Source of the DNA: Bacillus sp. UNC41MFS5
GTDB taxonomy: Bacteria; Bacillota; Bacilli; Bacillales_B; DSM-18226
Assembly: GCF_000686805.1 (NCBI RefSeq)
Contig: NZ_JMLP01000011.1
Location: 186,001-250,000 of the forward strand
Direction: 5' to 3'
Length of the DNA: 64,000 bases
The translations under genes were made by a program, and so were the position numbers. Shown here piece by piece: positions 10,674 through 19,515 of the stretch. The notes under the pieces were generated by a model. That model was not told where the DNA came from. It ran no database searches and saw nothing but the letters and a program-made list of their open reading frames with translations. Every line of letters starts with the position of its first letter. The stretch's first letter is position 1.

Positions 10674-11549
10674 CTATGCCTCCTCGTCATATCGAAGCAC
10701 TTTTCTTGCAATTAGGGTAAGAATTAATGTTGCTACGATAATTATCATTGATGCTGCAGTGGCGACCCCCATTTTAAACTCTAGGATCCCTTTTTCATAC
10801 GTATACGTCATGAGTACATCTACTTTGCGGGTAATCGATGGATTGCCCATTACGATAATTTGATCAAATATTCTTAATGCACCTAATAGGTTTAAAAGAA
10901 AAACTACTTTCATTGTTGGGTATAATTGTGGAATCAAAATATTTTTAATTTCATCCCATCGAGATGCTCCGTCAATTTTGGCTGCTTCATATAAGGAAGG
11001 ACTGATGCCTACAATCGCTGCCAAATAGAGAACACAGGTATATCCCATATCCTTCCATATAGAAGAAAGCACCATTAACGGTCTTGCATACTCATCCTGA
11101 GTAAAGAAATGAATCGGTTTTCCTCCAAACGCTTTAATAAATTCATTCACAAGTCCTCCATCTGGCGAAAGGAGGTAGATCCAGATTCCACCAACAACTA
11201 CCCATGAAAACAAATGGGGAACATAAATAACCATTTGGGTGAATTTTTTAAAGGAGACCCGGATAACTTCATTAAGGGAAATTGCTACGATGATCGGAAA
11301 AGCGAACCCGATGATCAAGATTCCTCCGCCAATAAGGACCGTATTCACTAAAACACGCCAAAAGACTGGATCATTCAACACTGTCATATAGTTTTGAAAA
11401 CCAATAAAGGGCCGGTCACCTATGATTCTAAATTCTTGGAAACTTATTAGAACTCCCCTTAATAAAGGATAATAGGCAAAAAGAAGAAAATATAAAAAGA
11501 TGGGGATCATCATTACATAAAGCCATGCGTACCGTTTAAATGTATTCAT
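10674..11549 (-). CDS. CUT1 carbohydrate ABC importer permease (LplB-like)
   Basis: A 291-residue membrane permease with six hydrophobic segments, beginning MNTFKRYAWLYVMMIPIF. The EAA loop is LYEAAKIDGASRWDEIKNIL. ATG at 11547-11549 is chosen because AAGGTG lies eight bases upstream; an open frame continues 17 codons further but lacks comparable signals. It pairs with the downstream permease and the binding protein at 11688-13094 to form a CUT1 importer of LplABC type. Between it and the binding-protein gene lies a hairpin with a T-tract, probably lowering permease expression relative to the binding protein. Confidence 0.85.
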   Translation of the reverse strand: MNTFKRYAWLYVMMIPIFLYFLLFAYYPLLRGVLISFQEFRIIGDRPFIGFQNYMTVLNDPVFWRVLVNTVLIGGGILIIGFAFPIIVAISLNEVIRVSFKKFTQMVIYVPHLFSWVVVGGIWIYLLSPDGGLVNEFIKAFGGKPIHFFTQDEYARPLMVLSSIWKDMGYTCVLYLAAIVGISPSLYEAAKIDGASRWDEIKNILIPQLYPTMKVVFLLNLLGALRIFDQIIVMGNPSITRKVDVLMTYTYEKGILEFKMGVATAASMIIIVATLILTLIARKVLRYDEEA

Positions 11550-11638
11550 CGTATCATCACCTTGTAATTCGGTTTTGTAGAACCTAATGTGAGAAACCAC
11601 ATTCCATTATTTGTAACCCAGGATCCTATGAGACTAGT

Positions 11639-11676
11639 AAAAAAAAGAGGGAGGGCATTCTCACCCTCTTTTTTTT
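11639..11676 (-). terminator. Intra-operon terminator or attenuator after the binding-protein gene
   Basis: An 11-bp perfect inverted repeat (AAAAAAGAGGG and its complement) with a 12-base loop, read on the minus strand as a stem followed by a run of T. It sits 12 bases after the binding-protein stop and before the permease start, a common arrangement that gives more binding protein than permease. Confidence 0.75.
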
Positions 11677-11687
11677 ACATTTCAATT

Positions 11688-13094
11688 TTATTTATCAATT
11701 AATCCTGCATCCAATAATTCTTTATGCATTTTTTTAACCGCTTCTTTGGCATCCATTTGACCCATCATTGCTTTAAATGCATAGTTTTGGACTATCTTTT
11801 CAGCTGTTGGCCAGTCGGAAGTAGAAACTTCTAATGAAGAGTTATTAAGAACAATCTTCTGCGCATCTTCTACCCCTGGAAGCATTCCGAATGGATTTTT
11901 CCACTTTGAGTTGTTCGGGAAAGGAGCTCCATGGTCCATACTGTGCTCTTTACCAGTAGCCGTTAACTCATATTTACCATTTGTTACAGTATAGTCATTA
12001 TCTTTAATTCCAAGAGTTGCTAACACATTTCCTTCTTTTGAATGCCAGAACTCAAGAAATTCCATTGCAGTATTTGGATGTTCAGCATTTACAGGAATGG
12101 CCCAAACACTTTGGTCACCACGGTGAAGCATTATCTTTCCATCAGGCCCTGCCGCACCAGGAATTCCTTTTGCCACGAATTTAGTATTAGGATCTTCCAC
12201 CTGTTTGATATTATTAAATAAGCCAACCCAGGCATCCCAATACGTAACCATACCAACACGGTCTGTTAAGAATAGTTCACGCATTTTACCTGTATCATTT
12301 GTGGCAAAGTTTGGATCGATTAAACCTTCTTTATATAACTTTGCAAACCACTCAAGAACTGGAACAGCCTTTTCAGTTGCAATCGGCATCGTACGTTTGC
12401 CGTTTTTATCGATAACATACTTATTCTTCACTCCTGCTGCACTTAAGAATCCCTGGATGTCATTAAGTCCTGCTGTGGAAAGACCATATGTATCGTTTTT
12501 GCCATTTCCATCAGGATCTTGCTCTTTAAACGCTTTGAATACATTGTAGAAATCATCAAGTGTTTTTGGTTCTTGAAGATTTAACTTTTCCAGCCAGTCT
12601 TGTCTGACAATTGGCAGTGTTCCGCCTTCGAACTTATTGAATACACCGTAAATTTTACCGTCATCGTACGTAATTAAATCCCAATCTTTTTTAGAAATAA
12701 CGGATGGATCTGATAATACCTTTGATTTTTTTATTTTGTCATTTAATTCGGTTAATACGCCTTGATTGGCCAAGATATCCATCAACGGCTTCGTAAGAAG
12801 GATTAAGTCATATTTTTCACCAGATGACATCGAAGTCATTAATTTTTGGTCATAATCAGCTGGCGGCCTAACCATTTCCACTTTAATGCCTGTTGATTTT
12901 TCTATCTCTTTTATGAACAATTCATTTTCTTCAGGAGTTTTCCCGCCAACTACATTGGTAAGAATATGCAGAGTCTTTTGCTCTTTTTTATTCTTCGCAT
13001 CAGTTGAAGTTTCTTTTGAACTACAAGCACTTAGTAATAAGCTTAAAATCATTAAAATTGGTACTAGAACCTTGAAACCTTTTTTAAAATACAT
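11688..13094 (-). CDS. Extracellular solute-binding lipoprotein of CUT1 importer (LplA-like)
   Basis: A 468-residue lipoprotein that captures the substrate outside the membrane. The signal peptide KVLVPILMILSLLLSAC ends in a lipobox (LSAC) with the lipidated Cys followed by SSKE. The body has features of the large LplA/YtcQ class: LPIVRQDWLEKL, DPDGNGKNDTYGLS and a C-terminal helical region. ATG 13092-13094 follows AAAGGGAGATGG; an in-frame start 10 codons upstream lacks this. It is first in the transport unit, 97 bases after the lacI stop. LplA-like proteins bind diverse oligosaccharides and polyols, so the ligand cannot be named. Confidence 0.86.
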   Translation of the reverse strand: MYFKKGFKVLVPILMILSLLLSACSSKETSTDAKNKKEQKTLHILTNVVGGKTPEENELFIKEIEKSTGIKVEMVRPPADYDQKLMTSMSSGEKYDLILLTKPLMDILANQGVLTELNDKIKKSKVLSDPSVISKKDWDLITYDDGKIYGVFNKFEGGTLPIVRQDWLEKLNLQEPKTLDDFYNVFKAFKEQDPDGNGKNDTYGLSTAGLNDIQGFLSAAGVKNKYVIDKNGKRTMPIATEKAVPVLEWFAKLYKEGLIDPNFATNDTGKMRELFLTDRVGMVTYWDAWVGLFNNIKQVEDPNTKFVAKGIPGAAGPDGKIMLHRGDQSVWAIPVNAEHPNTAMEFLEFWHSKEGNVLATLGIKDNDYTVTNGKYELTATGKEHSMDHGAPFPNNSKWKNPFGMLPGVEDAQKIVLNNSSLEVSTSDWPTAEKIVQNYAFKAMMGQMDAKEAVKKMHKELLDAGLIDK

Positions 13095-13191
13095 TTTTCC
13101 ATCTCCCTTTGTAAGAACACTCAATTATCTTTTGTTTAAAAAAAGCCAATTTATTAGGTTCTAATAATCACCCCTCTCAATTTAATTGGGA

Positions 13192-14220
13192 TTACACTTT
13201 ACTAAATCCTTTCATGAGATTTTTGCAAGAATCCCGGATAACTAGTTTTGCAGGTATCATTTTTTGTCTTGGAGCTAATTGTTCCTTTAACACATTAATT
13301 AAAACTTCAGCGGCTTCTTCCCCCAGTTTCTCTGGAAATAATTCAATACATGTTAGTTTTGGGGTTGTCTCTAAAGCTAGCGTTTCATTATTACTTAAGG
13401 CTACTAAAGAAAGCTCATTCGGAATATCAATCTTCAATTCCCTTGCAGCACGTAGGACACCTAACGCCACACGGTCAGTATCAGCAATAATGGCTGTGTA
13501 TTCTTTTCCATTAATCGTTTCTAGTAAACTATAAAATCCATATTCAGAAGCATTCTTATATTTTTCCTGATCGTTATAAATCACATTCTCTTCTTTAAAA
13601 GGTAAACTGAAATTTTCAAAGGCTCGTTTTAAGCCTTCCTTTCGATCTTCTGCTACTGTCATTCCATAGGAAGCATTGAGAAAGAGAATTTCGTGATGAC
13701 CATTTTCGATTAGGAACTCCCCAACCTCTTTCACAATCTCAATATTATTGTTATCAACAAATTTGGTGTCAGCATCTTCTTCGTCCGGTCTGCCGATTAA
13801 TACATATGGAAGATTTAATTGCTTGTATTGAACAATTCTCTGATCATCATCTTTTGGATTTAATAAAATAACTCCATCCACAGGATCCCTAGAAAAAAGG
13901 GCTGTCTCTTCATTCTCAACCAATCTGTCAAGCAGGACTCTATAGCCGTTTTCTGTACACTTTTTGACGACTCCATTTATTACTTTAATATCAAAGCCGC
14001 TTAGTTCGGTATCCAGCGTTGGCATCTTTAGTCCAATAATCATCGTTTTCTTCATCGCTAGACTTCTAGCAGCATGATTCGGGACGTAGTTAAGTTCCTT
14101 CGCTACATTTAATACCCTTTCTGTTACTTCGATACTTATGGGTCTTTTTTTACTAAACACACTCGAAACCGTTCCCTTGGAAACCCCGGCTCGTTTTGCA
14201 ACATCAGCAATTGTCACCAT
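13192..14220 (-). CDS. LacI/GalR-family transcriptional regulator
   Basis: A 342-residue repressor. The N-terminal helix-turn-helix is MVTIADVAKRAGVSKGTVSS followed by the hinge helix NHAARSLAM; the periplasmic-binding-like effector domain follows, ending MIPAKLVIRDSC. ATG 14218-14220 follows AGGTG; a GTG three codons upstream is possible. Three operator-like palindromes centred on ACCGGT or ACCGAT and a cre box lie just upstream, so autoregulation and CcpA control are likely. It heads the operon that includes the LplABC-type importer, PHP, GDPD, glpD and iol genes. A collapsed paralogue with the same ends lies at 21862-21939. Confidence 0.88.
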   Translation of the reverse strand: MVTIADVAKRAGVSKGTVSSVFSKKRPISIEVTERVLNVAKELNYVPNHAARSLAMKKTMIIGLKMPTLDTELSGFDIKVINGVVKKCTENGYRVLLDRLVENEETALFSRDPVDGVILLNPKDDDQRIVQYKQLNLPYVLIGRPDEEDADTKFVDNNNIEIVKEVGEFLIENGHHEILFLNASYGMTVAEDRKEGLKRAFENFSLPFKEENVIYNDQEKYKNASEYGFYSLLETINGKEYTAIIADTDRVALGVLRAARELKIDIPNELSLVALSNNETLALETTPKLTCIELFPEKLGEEAAEVLINVLKEQLAPRQKMIPAKLVIRDSCKNLMKGFSKV

Positions 14221-14244
14221 TATTATCACCTAAATTCCCCGTTT

Positions 14245-14262
14245 AATTAAACCGGTTTAATT
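14245..14262. promoter_or_regulatory. LacI-family operator O1
   Basis: Perfect 18-bp palindrome AATTAAACCGGTTTAATT, 25 bases upstream of the lacI start. The central CCGG with flanking A/T arms is typical of LacI/GalR operators. The same core recurs at 14340-14351, 14490-14507 and 21963-21982. Confidence 0.75.
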
Positions 14263-14339
14263 GAAAATTAAAAAAATTTAAACTAAATTAACATAAAAAA
14301 TAATCCTATAAGTCCGATTGTAACAAAAAGTAGAATTCA

Positions 14340-14370
14340 TAAAACCGGTTTAATTATTGAACACGCTTTC
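14340..14370. promoter_or_regulatory. LacI-family operator O2 with adjacent cre box
   Basis: TAAACCGGTTTA at 14340-14351 is a 12-bp palindrome sharing the O1 core. Six bases on, 14357-14370 reads on the minus strand TGAAAGCGTGTTCA, 13 of 14 matches to the CcpA cre consensus TGWAANCGNTNWCA. The pairing suggests substrate induction plus catabolite repression of the operon. Confidence 0.65.
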
Positions 14371-14489
14371 ATTATAAATAGAATTCCAAAACAAATCAAT
14401 ATTATGAAAATAATTTTGAGAAAATTTCTATATTTCAGTAATTTAGTCATATAAAACTTGAATGATTACTAGGTATTTAGTTCTGTTTT

Positions 14490-14507
14490 AATTAAACCGA
14501 TTTAATT
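14490..14507. promoter_or_regulatory. LacI-family operator O3
   Basis: AATTAAACCGATTTAATT is the O1 sequence with a single base change in the centre. It lies 228 bases from O1, a spacing compatible with DNA looping by a tetrameric or paired repressor. Confidence 0.65.
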
Positions 14508-14535
14508 GATAGTGTTTCACTATAAAAACAAAATA

Positions 14536-14575
14536 AAAAACAGTCAACTACTTTCGTCTATAGTTGACTGTTTTT
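14536..14575 (-). terminator. Terminator after the second GDPD gene
   Basis: A perfect 15-bp stem (AAAAACAGTCAACTA and its complement) with a 10-base loop, followed on the minus strand by T residues, starting 7 bases after the GDPD stop. It separates the upstream transport unit from the lacI operon. Confidence 0.85.
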
Positions 14576-14581
14576 ATAACT

Positions 14582-15319
14582 TTAAATATTCCCATTCATT
14601 TTGCGCTCTCTTAGTTGCAGCAATTCCTTGACTTCATTGGAAGTAATGGAGTGCACCCCCATGTCTAAGAATTTCTCCATCTCTTGTAAATCATCAATCG
14701 TCCAGACTAAAACAGGCAAGTAGCGCAATCTGGCAATTTCCAGCAATTCTTCTTTACATAGGTGATAGTTAATATTAATCCCGCAACATCCAGCAGATAT
14801 CGCATCCCGGCACGTTTCTTTAATAAATGCTTGATAATTCCTCTCCAAAGAATGCAAACCTGTATTTGTATCTGCATTTAGCAGAACTTGATAGGGACGG
14901 TAATGATTCTTTATAAAGGTTGCTCTTTCTTTTTCACATCCACTAAATATAACGTAATCTCTCATCTTATATTCTTCGATGGCCTGAACCATCGGATGAA
15001 TCGCGATGTCCTCTTTTATATCGAGATTAATCATTCGGTTATATTCCTTAATTAGCGGTAAAACATCTTCAAGTGGGACAATCACATCGCTTTTTACGTG
15101 ACATTTTAATTCCTCATAGGTCAAATCCCGCAGGCACCTGCTCCCGAAAGGGGTACTAACATCTTCATCATGCAACAGGACAACAACCTGATCTTTTGTA
15201 ACCCTGACATCTACTTCAATAACGTCTGCTCCTGCCCTTAAACCTTCAAGCACAGACTGAATGGAATTTTCAGGGGTTTTCATGCAGCCACTATGAGCTG
15301 TAATCAAAGGCCATTTCAT
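14582..15319 (-). CDS. Glycerophosphodiester phosphodiesterase family protein (variant HSG motif)
   Basis: A 245-residue cytosolic GDPD-family protein. It has PENSIQSVLEG, DVIEVDVRVTKDQVVVLLHDEDV and NLDIKE, placing the metal-binding Glu/Asp and the catalytic His (LLHDED). The N-terminal motif is ITAHSGCMKTPENS: the usual HRG is HSG, losing the conserved Arg that contacts phosphate, so activity or specificity may differ. It lies at the end of the second transport unit between two terminators, so it may also have its own promoter in 15320-15420. It resembles 7684-8442 only at family level. Confidence 0.78.
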   Translation of the reverse strand: MKWPLITAHSGCMKTPENSIQSVLEGLRAGADVIEVDVRVTKDQVVVLLHDEDVSTPFGSRCLRDLTYEELKCHVKSDVIVPLEDVLPLIKEYNRMINLDIKEDIAIHPMVQAIEEYKMRDYVIFSGCEKERATFIKNHYRPYQVLLNADTNTGLHSLERNYQAFIKETCRDAISAGCCGININYHLCKEELLEIARLRYLPVLVWTIDDLQEMEKFLDMGVHSITSNEVKELLQLRERKMNGNI

Positions 15320-15419
15320 TTATATAACTACTTCCTTTCGAAGTTTTATTGGTTACTACAATTTTTTTAAAGGACGTTACTCTAAATGCAAATATCTATG
15401 AGAAAACTGCATCTATCAA

Positions 15420-15452
15420 AAAGGGGACCTAAAAAAGTTTTAGCTCCCCTTT
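15420..15452 (-). terminator. Terminator after ABC permease
   Basis: Inverted repeat AAAGGGGA-C-CTAAAA with its complement around a three-base loop, one internal mismatch. It lies 41 bases after the permease stop and 100 bases before the GDPD gene start. Confidence 0.6.
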
Positions 15453-15493
15453 AAAATAGTAACTTATCATTTTCTCGTTTCTCAATTAATCAA

Positions 15494-16390
15494 TTAGTAG
15501 CTCTTTGAATCGTCTTTCATCATGCTGCGGATGTAAAAGTATCCCATACCAGCACAAATTAAGAATAAAAACACGGCCATACTACTTGCTTGCCCTAGCT
15601 CATTGTAAGCTGAAAAATGCTGCGCCATTGATACTCCCAGCATCTGAGGAGCATTTTTATCAATCAAAAATGGTGCAGTAAAGCTACCTGCAATTCCCAT
15701 GAATAAAAATGTAAGGGCAACAAGCATTGTTTTCATTGAAAGAGGTAAAATAAACTTTGTAAACAGCTGTAGTTTTCCTGCACCCGCATCTTTAGCGCTT
15801 TCAATTACAGCGAACGGTATAGCTGCTAAAGCTGAGCTTAATAGCATAGTAGTAAAAGGAATATTAAACCATATATTCATTAAGATAACACCTTTTATAT
15901 CATATATAATCGGGGGTAAAACGCCTTTTCCTATTAACCTGGCAATCCAGCCATTATCACGATACATATTAATAAAACCGTAAATGGCAATGATACCCGG
16001 AATAAACATAGGTACGTAATAGACTTTGCGAATAAGATTAACAATTCTTCCTTTGCTAAACTGCATATAAATGGCTAATGCGTAGCTAATGAACAGTACA
16101 AAAATACTTGAAATAATCGTGACAGTGAGTGTGTGCATAATATTTTTGATCATCAGTGGTTCTGTAAAAAGATAGATATAGTTCTCTAAACTAAGCTGCC
16201 CGCTGCTATCCTTGAAACTTTCCACAAACGAAATACCTACTGGCACAATAACTAAAACAAGTAGAGTCAGGAATGATGGAAGTACCAAGAGTATGCCAAA
16301 TATACTCATTTTTGCCTTCTTAGTTAGTTTAGGAAACAACGAGGGCACCACCGTTGTTCTAACTACACTTTCATTCTCTCTTTTGATCAT
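15494..16390 (-). CDS. ABC importer permease (PotB/UgpA-like)
   Basis: A 298-residue membrane protein with six hydrophobic segments after a basic N-terminus. The EAA loop reads AVIESAKDAGAGKLQLFTKF. Start ATG 16388-16390 overlaps the binding-protein stop as ATGA, with AGGAG inside the preceding gene; a longer frame exists but lacks a signal. It belongs with the ATPase (17538), binding protein (16387) and second permease (18626) in a complete importer of the spermidine/putrescine, iron or phosphonate layout. The neighbouring PHP and GDPD genes suggest an organophosphate ligand. Confidence 0.85.
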   Translation of the reverse strand: MIKRENESVVRTTVVPSLFPKLTKKAKMSIFGILLVLPSFLTLLVLVIVPVGISFVESFKDSSGQLSLENYIYLFTEPLMIKNIMHTLTVTIISSIFVLFISYALAIYMQFSKGRIVNLIRKVYYVPMFIPGIIAIYGFINMYRDNGWIARLIGKGVLPPIIYDIKGVILMNIWFNIPFTTMLLSSALAAIPFAVIESAKDAGAGKLQLFTKFILPLSMKTMLVALTFLFMGIAGSFTAPFLIDKNAPQMLGVSMAQHFSAYNELGQASSMAVFLFLICAGMGYFYIRSMMKDDSKSY

Positions 16391-17544
16391 TGTGCAGCAA
16401 TCTCCTCTTGCCAACGTTTATTAATTTCTTCAGATAGACTTCCTCCGTTAAAGATACGATAACCGCCCTTTACACTTTCAAAATTCCTTTGCAATTCTTC
16501 AGGTAATAAATCCCAATCAATACCAGGATACCCATACATTTTGTCGGCAACAATCTCCTGCGCTTTTGGTGTTAACACATAGTTTAATAGTTCTTCTGCA
16601 GCTTCTTTTCGTTTTTTATCTTTATTTTCAGGGAGCATTAGATAAGCAGGGCCACCTGTGAATGCTGGGTTAAGTTGTTTTAGCTTAATTTTGTCTGGTA
16701 ATAATTTTTTATTTACTTGCTCAAGTGCCATATCAGACCATGCTGGAGTCATATCAATTTCTCCATTTGCTAGTAAGTCTAGCGATCCTTGGTTTTTCTT
16801 AGGATACACTCCTTTTTGGTATACATCTGGTGCTAATTCTTTTAAAATCTTTAATCCTTTTTCCCATTCTTTCATGATACTTGGATCCTGGTTGTTCATC
16901 GCTTCAGGTGGTAACTGATTATAAATAGTAGTCAGCACAAATGATTGACCTGATCCACCGGTGCTTGGGTCGTTATACGCAAAACGCCCTGGATTTTTAT
17001 GGATCCATTCATATAGCTCATCTGGCGTGTTAGGGACATCTTTCACCTTTTCACTGTTATAAGCTAAGACTACTGATGAGGCGCGGTAAGGTACTGCTAA
17101 TCCATTTGTTCCTTGTAGATTTTTTTCATCGATGGTCGATAAATTTGGGATATTTTTCTCATCTACCTTTGCAAAAATTCCTCCCTCATTCTCTCCCACC
17201 TGAATATCTGCCATGCTTCCTTCATAAACATCAATCTCGGCATCTTTTCCAGCCTTCTTCGCGGCAACAAGGCGGTCGATTGTAGATTGCCCGCCTGTAC
17301 CTGCCGGCAGGAATACTAACTTAACATCAATAGTTGGATTCTCCTTTTCGAATTCAGGAATAACGGTCTCCCAATAGTCTTTTACATTTAAAGATCCCCC
17401 GGAGTATAAAGAAATTTGCACTGTTTCATCTTTAGAACTTGATTTAGAATCTGAAGATGTTTGGCTGTTACATGCTACTAATGATAATGCTGTAGCTGCT
17501 GTTACCAGCATTAATTTTGATTTACGAAAATTTTTTCCTAACAT
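16387..17544 (-). CDS. ABC importer solute-binding lipoprotein
   Basis: A 385-residue lipoprotein: signal peptide KSKLMLVTAATALSLVAC with lipobox LVAC, then a Ser-rich linker and a type-2 periplasmic-binding fold. Segments GSLNVKDYWETVIPEFEKE and DPSTGGSGQSF resemble binding proteins for iron, 2-aminoethylphosphonate or polyamines. Its ATG lies within the 3' end of the ATPase gene (7-base overlap), and its stop overlaps the permease start, so translation is coupled. The substrate is not determinable; an anionic compound such as a glycerophosphodiester or phosphonate fits the neighbours. Confidence 0.84.
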   Translation of the reverse strand: MLGKNFRKSKLMLVTAATALSLVACNSQTSSDSKSSSKDETVQISLYSGGSLNVKDYWETVIPEFEKENPTIDVKLVFLPAGTGGQSTIDRLVAAKKAGKDAEIDVYEGSMADIQVGENEGGIFAKVDEKNIPNLSTIDEKNLQGTNGLAVPYRASSVVLAYNSEKVKDVPNTPDELYEWIHKNPGRFAYNDPSTGGSGQSFVLTTIYNQLPPEAMNNQDPSIMKEWEKGLKILKELAPDVYQKGVYPKKNQGSLDLLANGEIDMTPAWSDMALEQVNKKLLPDKIKLKQLNPAFTGGPAYLMLPENKDKKRKEAAEELLNYVLTPKAQEIVADKMYGYPGIDWDLLPEELQRNFESVKGGYRIFNGGSLSEEINKRWQEEIAAQ

Positions 17545-18602
17545 ACTAATTCCTCCCTAGTTTCATTATTTGATGATTCCTGTTTAAAAGTTTTAATATT
17601 CAGTAATTTAATTTTAACCATATCCTGTAAAACCAGGCTCCCCATCTGTTCACGGTCAACGAACATCTTGATATTCCCAATGCTTGTATAAAGCGTAACC
17701 TCCGCATAATGGCCCAACATGGTCACTTTGTTAACTTTTGCATCCAGGCCATTTTCATTTTTATTAACTATAACGACATCTTCCGGTCTCACACAAATAG
17801 TTACTTCCCCTGTATGTTTTCCGATATTCGGATACTGAAGGGATCCAATCTGCAATAACTGTCCAACACATTTTCCTGGGAGGAAGTTCATTCTTCCGAT
17901 AAACTGTGCAACAAATAGTGATGCTGGATTTTCATAGATTTCGCTAGGTGTCGCAATTTGCTCAATCTTTCCAGCATTCATGACAACAATTCGGTCGGAA
18001 ATGGCCAGTGCTTCTTCCTGGTCGTGGGTAACAAACAACATGGTCAACCTTTCACGGGCCTGAATCTCACGTAACTCCTCACGTAATTCGTTACGTAATT
18101 TAGCGTCCAGGGCTGAAAAAGGTTCATCCAATAGTAAAACCTTTGGTTCGAGTAATAATGCCCGAGCAACGGCAATACGTTGCTGCTGTCCTCCCGATAG
18201 CTCTGTCGGAAATTTTTTTGCTGCATCAGGCAGTCTTACTAGATCAAGAGCCCATTTTACTTTCTGTTCAATTTCTTTCTTAGGCTTTTTAAGGAGTTTT
18301 AAACTGAAAGCTAAATTATCATACACTTTCATATGCGGCCATAAATTGTAACTTTGAAAAACCATTGCTGTCGGCCTTTTTTCAGGTGGTAAATGGAGAA
18401 CACTTTGGTCGGTGATTCGAATATCTCCGCTGCTCGGTTCTTCAAAACCACCTACGGTACGTAAGATAGTAGATTTCCCACAACCTGACGGACCGAGTAA
18501 AGTTAACATCTCACCCTGATGAACATCAATACTAATATTCTTTGCTCCTTCACCAGTTGGATATTGTTTGGTTAAATTTTGAATCGATAGTTGAATAGTC
18601 AT
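17538..18602 (-). CDS. ABC importer ATP-binding protein (PotA/UgpC-like)
   Basis: A 354-residue ATPase that energises the neighbouring permeases. Walker A is GPSGCGKST (about 34-42), the Q-loop FQSYNLWPHM, the signature LSGGQQQR, Walker B VLLLDEPFSALD and the H-loop FVTHDQEEAL. The C-terminal ~110 residues form a TOBE/MOP-like regulatory domain (VRPEDVVIV). It is the only intact importer ATPase in this window; the three CUT1 systems have none. Whether it also serves the CUT1 permease pair at 9804-11549 is an open question. Confidence 0.92.
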   Translation of the reverse strand: MTIQLSIQNLTKQYPTGEGAKNISIDVHQGEMLTLLGPSGCGKSTILRTVGGFEEPSSGDIRITDQSVLHLPPEKRPTAMVFQSYNLWPHMKVYDNLAFSLKLLKKPKKEIEQKVKWALDLVRLPDAAKKFPTELSGGQQQRIAVARALLLEPKVLLLDEPFSALDAKLRNELREELREIQARERLTMLFVTHDQEEALAISDRIVVMNAGKIEQIATPSEIYENPASLFVAQFIGRMNFLPGKCVGQLLQIGSLQYPNIGKHTGEVTICVRPEDVVIVNKNENGLDAKVNKVTMLGHYAEVTLYTSIGNIKMFVDREQMGSLVLQDMVKIKLLNIKTFKQESSNNETREELVC

Positions 18603-18625
18603 GTAATCCCCCTGAAGAATATTTT

Positions 18626-19447
18626 TTAATTCATTTTAAATCCACCTGCAAGTGCATCGCCGGCAACGAATTTTCTTGCTGCCACTAATAAAATCACAGT
18701 AGGCAGTGTCAAGATGATTGAGAAAACAGCTCCTGCCGTACTAGGATAATCAGCAATAAGTGAGTACATGATGACAGGCATTGTCTTGAAATCAGGAACT
18801 CCGACAAGTAGAGTACCCTGTGCCTCATCTAGTGATGATAAAAATGTGAAGATCGAAGCAACTAGGATTCCAGGTGCTGCCATTGGTAAAGTGATATGCC
18901 AAAAGACTTTAAACGGTGATGCACCCGCATCCCTTGCAGATTCCTCTTGTGCTTTATGTACATTTTTAAATGATGCCGATGGGATCCATGTCATATACAT
19001 CAGCGTATTGAGAATATGAATCAAAACGATACCAACAAAGGTATTCATTAAGCCAAACTGGTAAAATAAGACTCCAATTGAAACATATAGCCCCATTTTA
19101 GGAAAAGCGTTTGTCAATAAAAACGAAAATAAGAAGAATCTTCTAAAAGGAAACCTTATCCTTGCAAATGCATAAGCAGCCGGAATACAAATAACAATAG
19201 AAGATAAAGTTACAACAATTGCAATAACAAAGGATAAAATAATAGAATTAAGAATCTCATCGTCCTCAAATACAAAACTCCACCACTCAAGTGACCAGGA
19301 TGTAGGCAGTTTTGCCGGATATTGCCACTCTCCCGCGAAAGCGAGCAGCAATAGATTTAACAAAGGACCTAAAAAGAAAATACAAAAGATAGCCAGTATA
19401 ATAAAATCAATAATTTTCCGCTTTTTTAACGTTTTAAAATACCACAT
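18626..19447 (-). CDS. ABC importer permease (PotC/UgpE-like)
   Basis: A 273-residue membrane permease with six hydrophobic segments. The EAA loop is AQEESARDAGASPFKVFWHI. ATG 19445-19447 is preceded by AAAGGAGG at nine bases; a frame open further upstream lacks a signal. It lies 23 bases before the ATPase gene and is the partner of 15494-16390. The order permease-ATPase-binding protein-permease is typical of 2-aminoethylphosphonate-type and iron-type importers. Confidence 0.85.
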   Translation of the reverse strand: MWYFKTLKKRKIIDFIILAIFCIFFLGPLLNLLLLAFAGEWQYPAKLPTSWSLEWWSFVFEDDEILNSIILSFVIAIVVTLSSIVICIPAAYAFARIRFPFRRFFLFSFLLTNAFPKMGLYVSIGVLFYQFGLMNTFVGIVLIHILNTLMYMTWIPSASFKNVHKAQEESARDAGASPFKVFWHITLPMAAPGILVASIFTFLSSLDEAQGTLLVGVPDFKTMPVIMYSLIADYPSTAGAVFSIILTLPTVILLVAARKFVAGDALAGGFKMN

Positions 19448-19515
19448 TTTTACTGCCTCCTTTCTTCTAGACAAAAACTGTATTGGGGACTCCAACCTTT
19501 CCTGCTATCACCCCC

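Noticed and set aside
17538..18602. Glycerol-3-phosphate importer UgpBAEC by name
   Set aside because: The ATPase resembles UgpC and PotA equally, and the binding protein looks more like phosphonate, iron or polyamine types, so a specific Ugp name is not justified.
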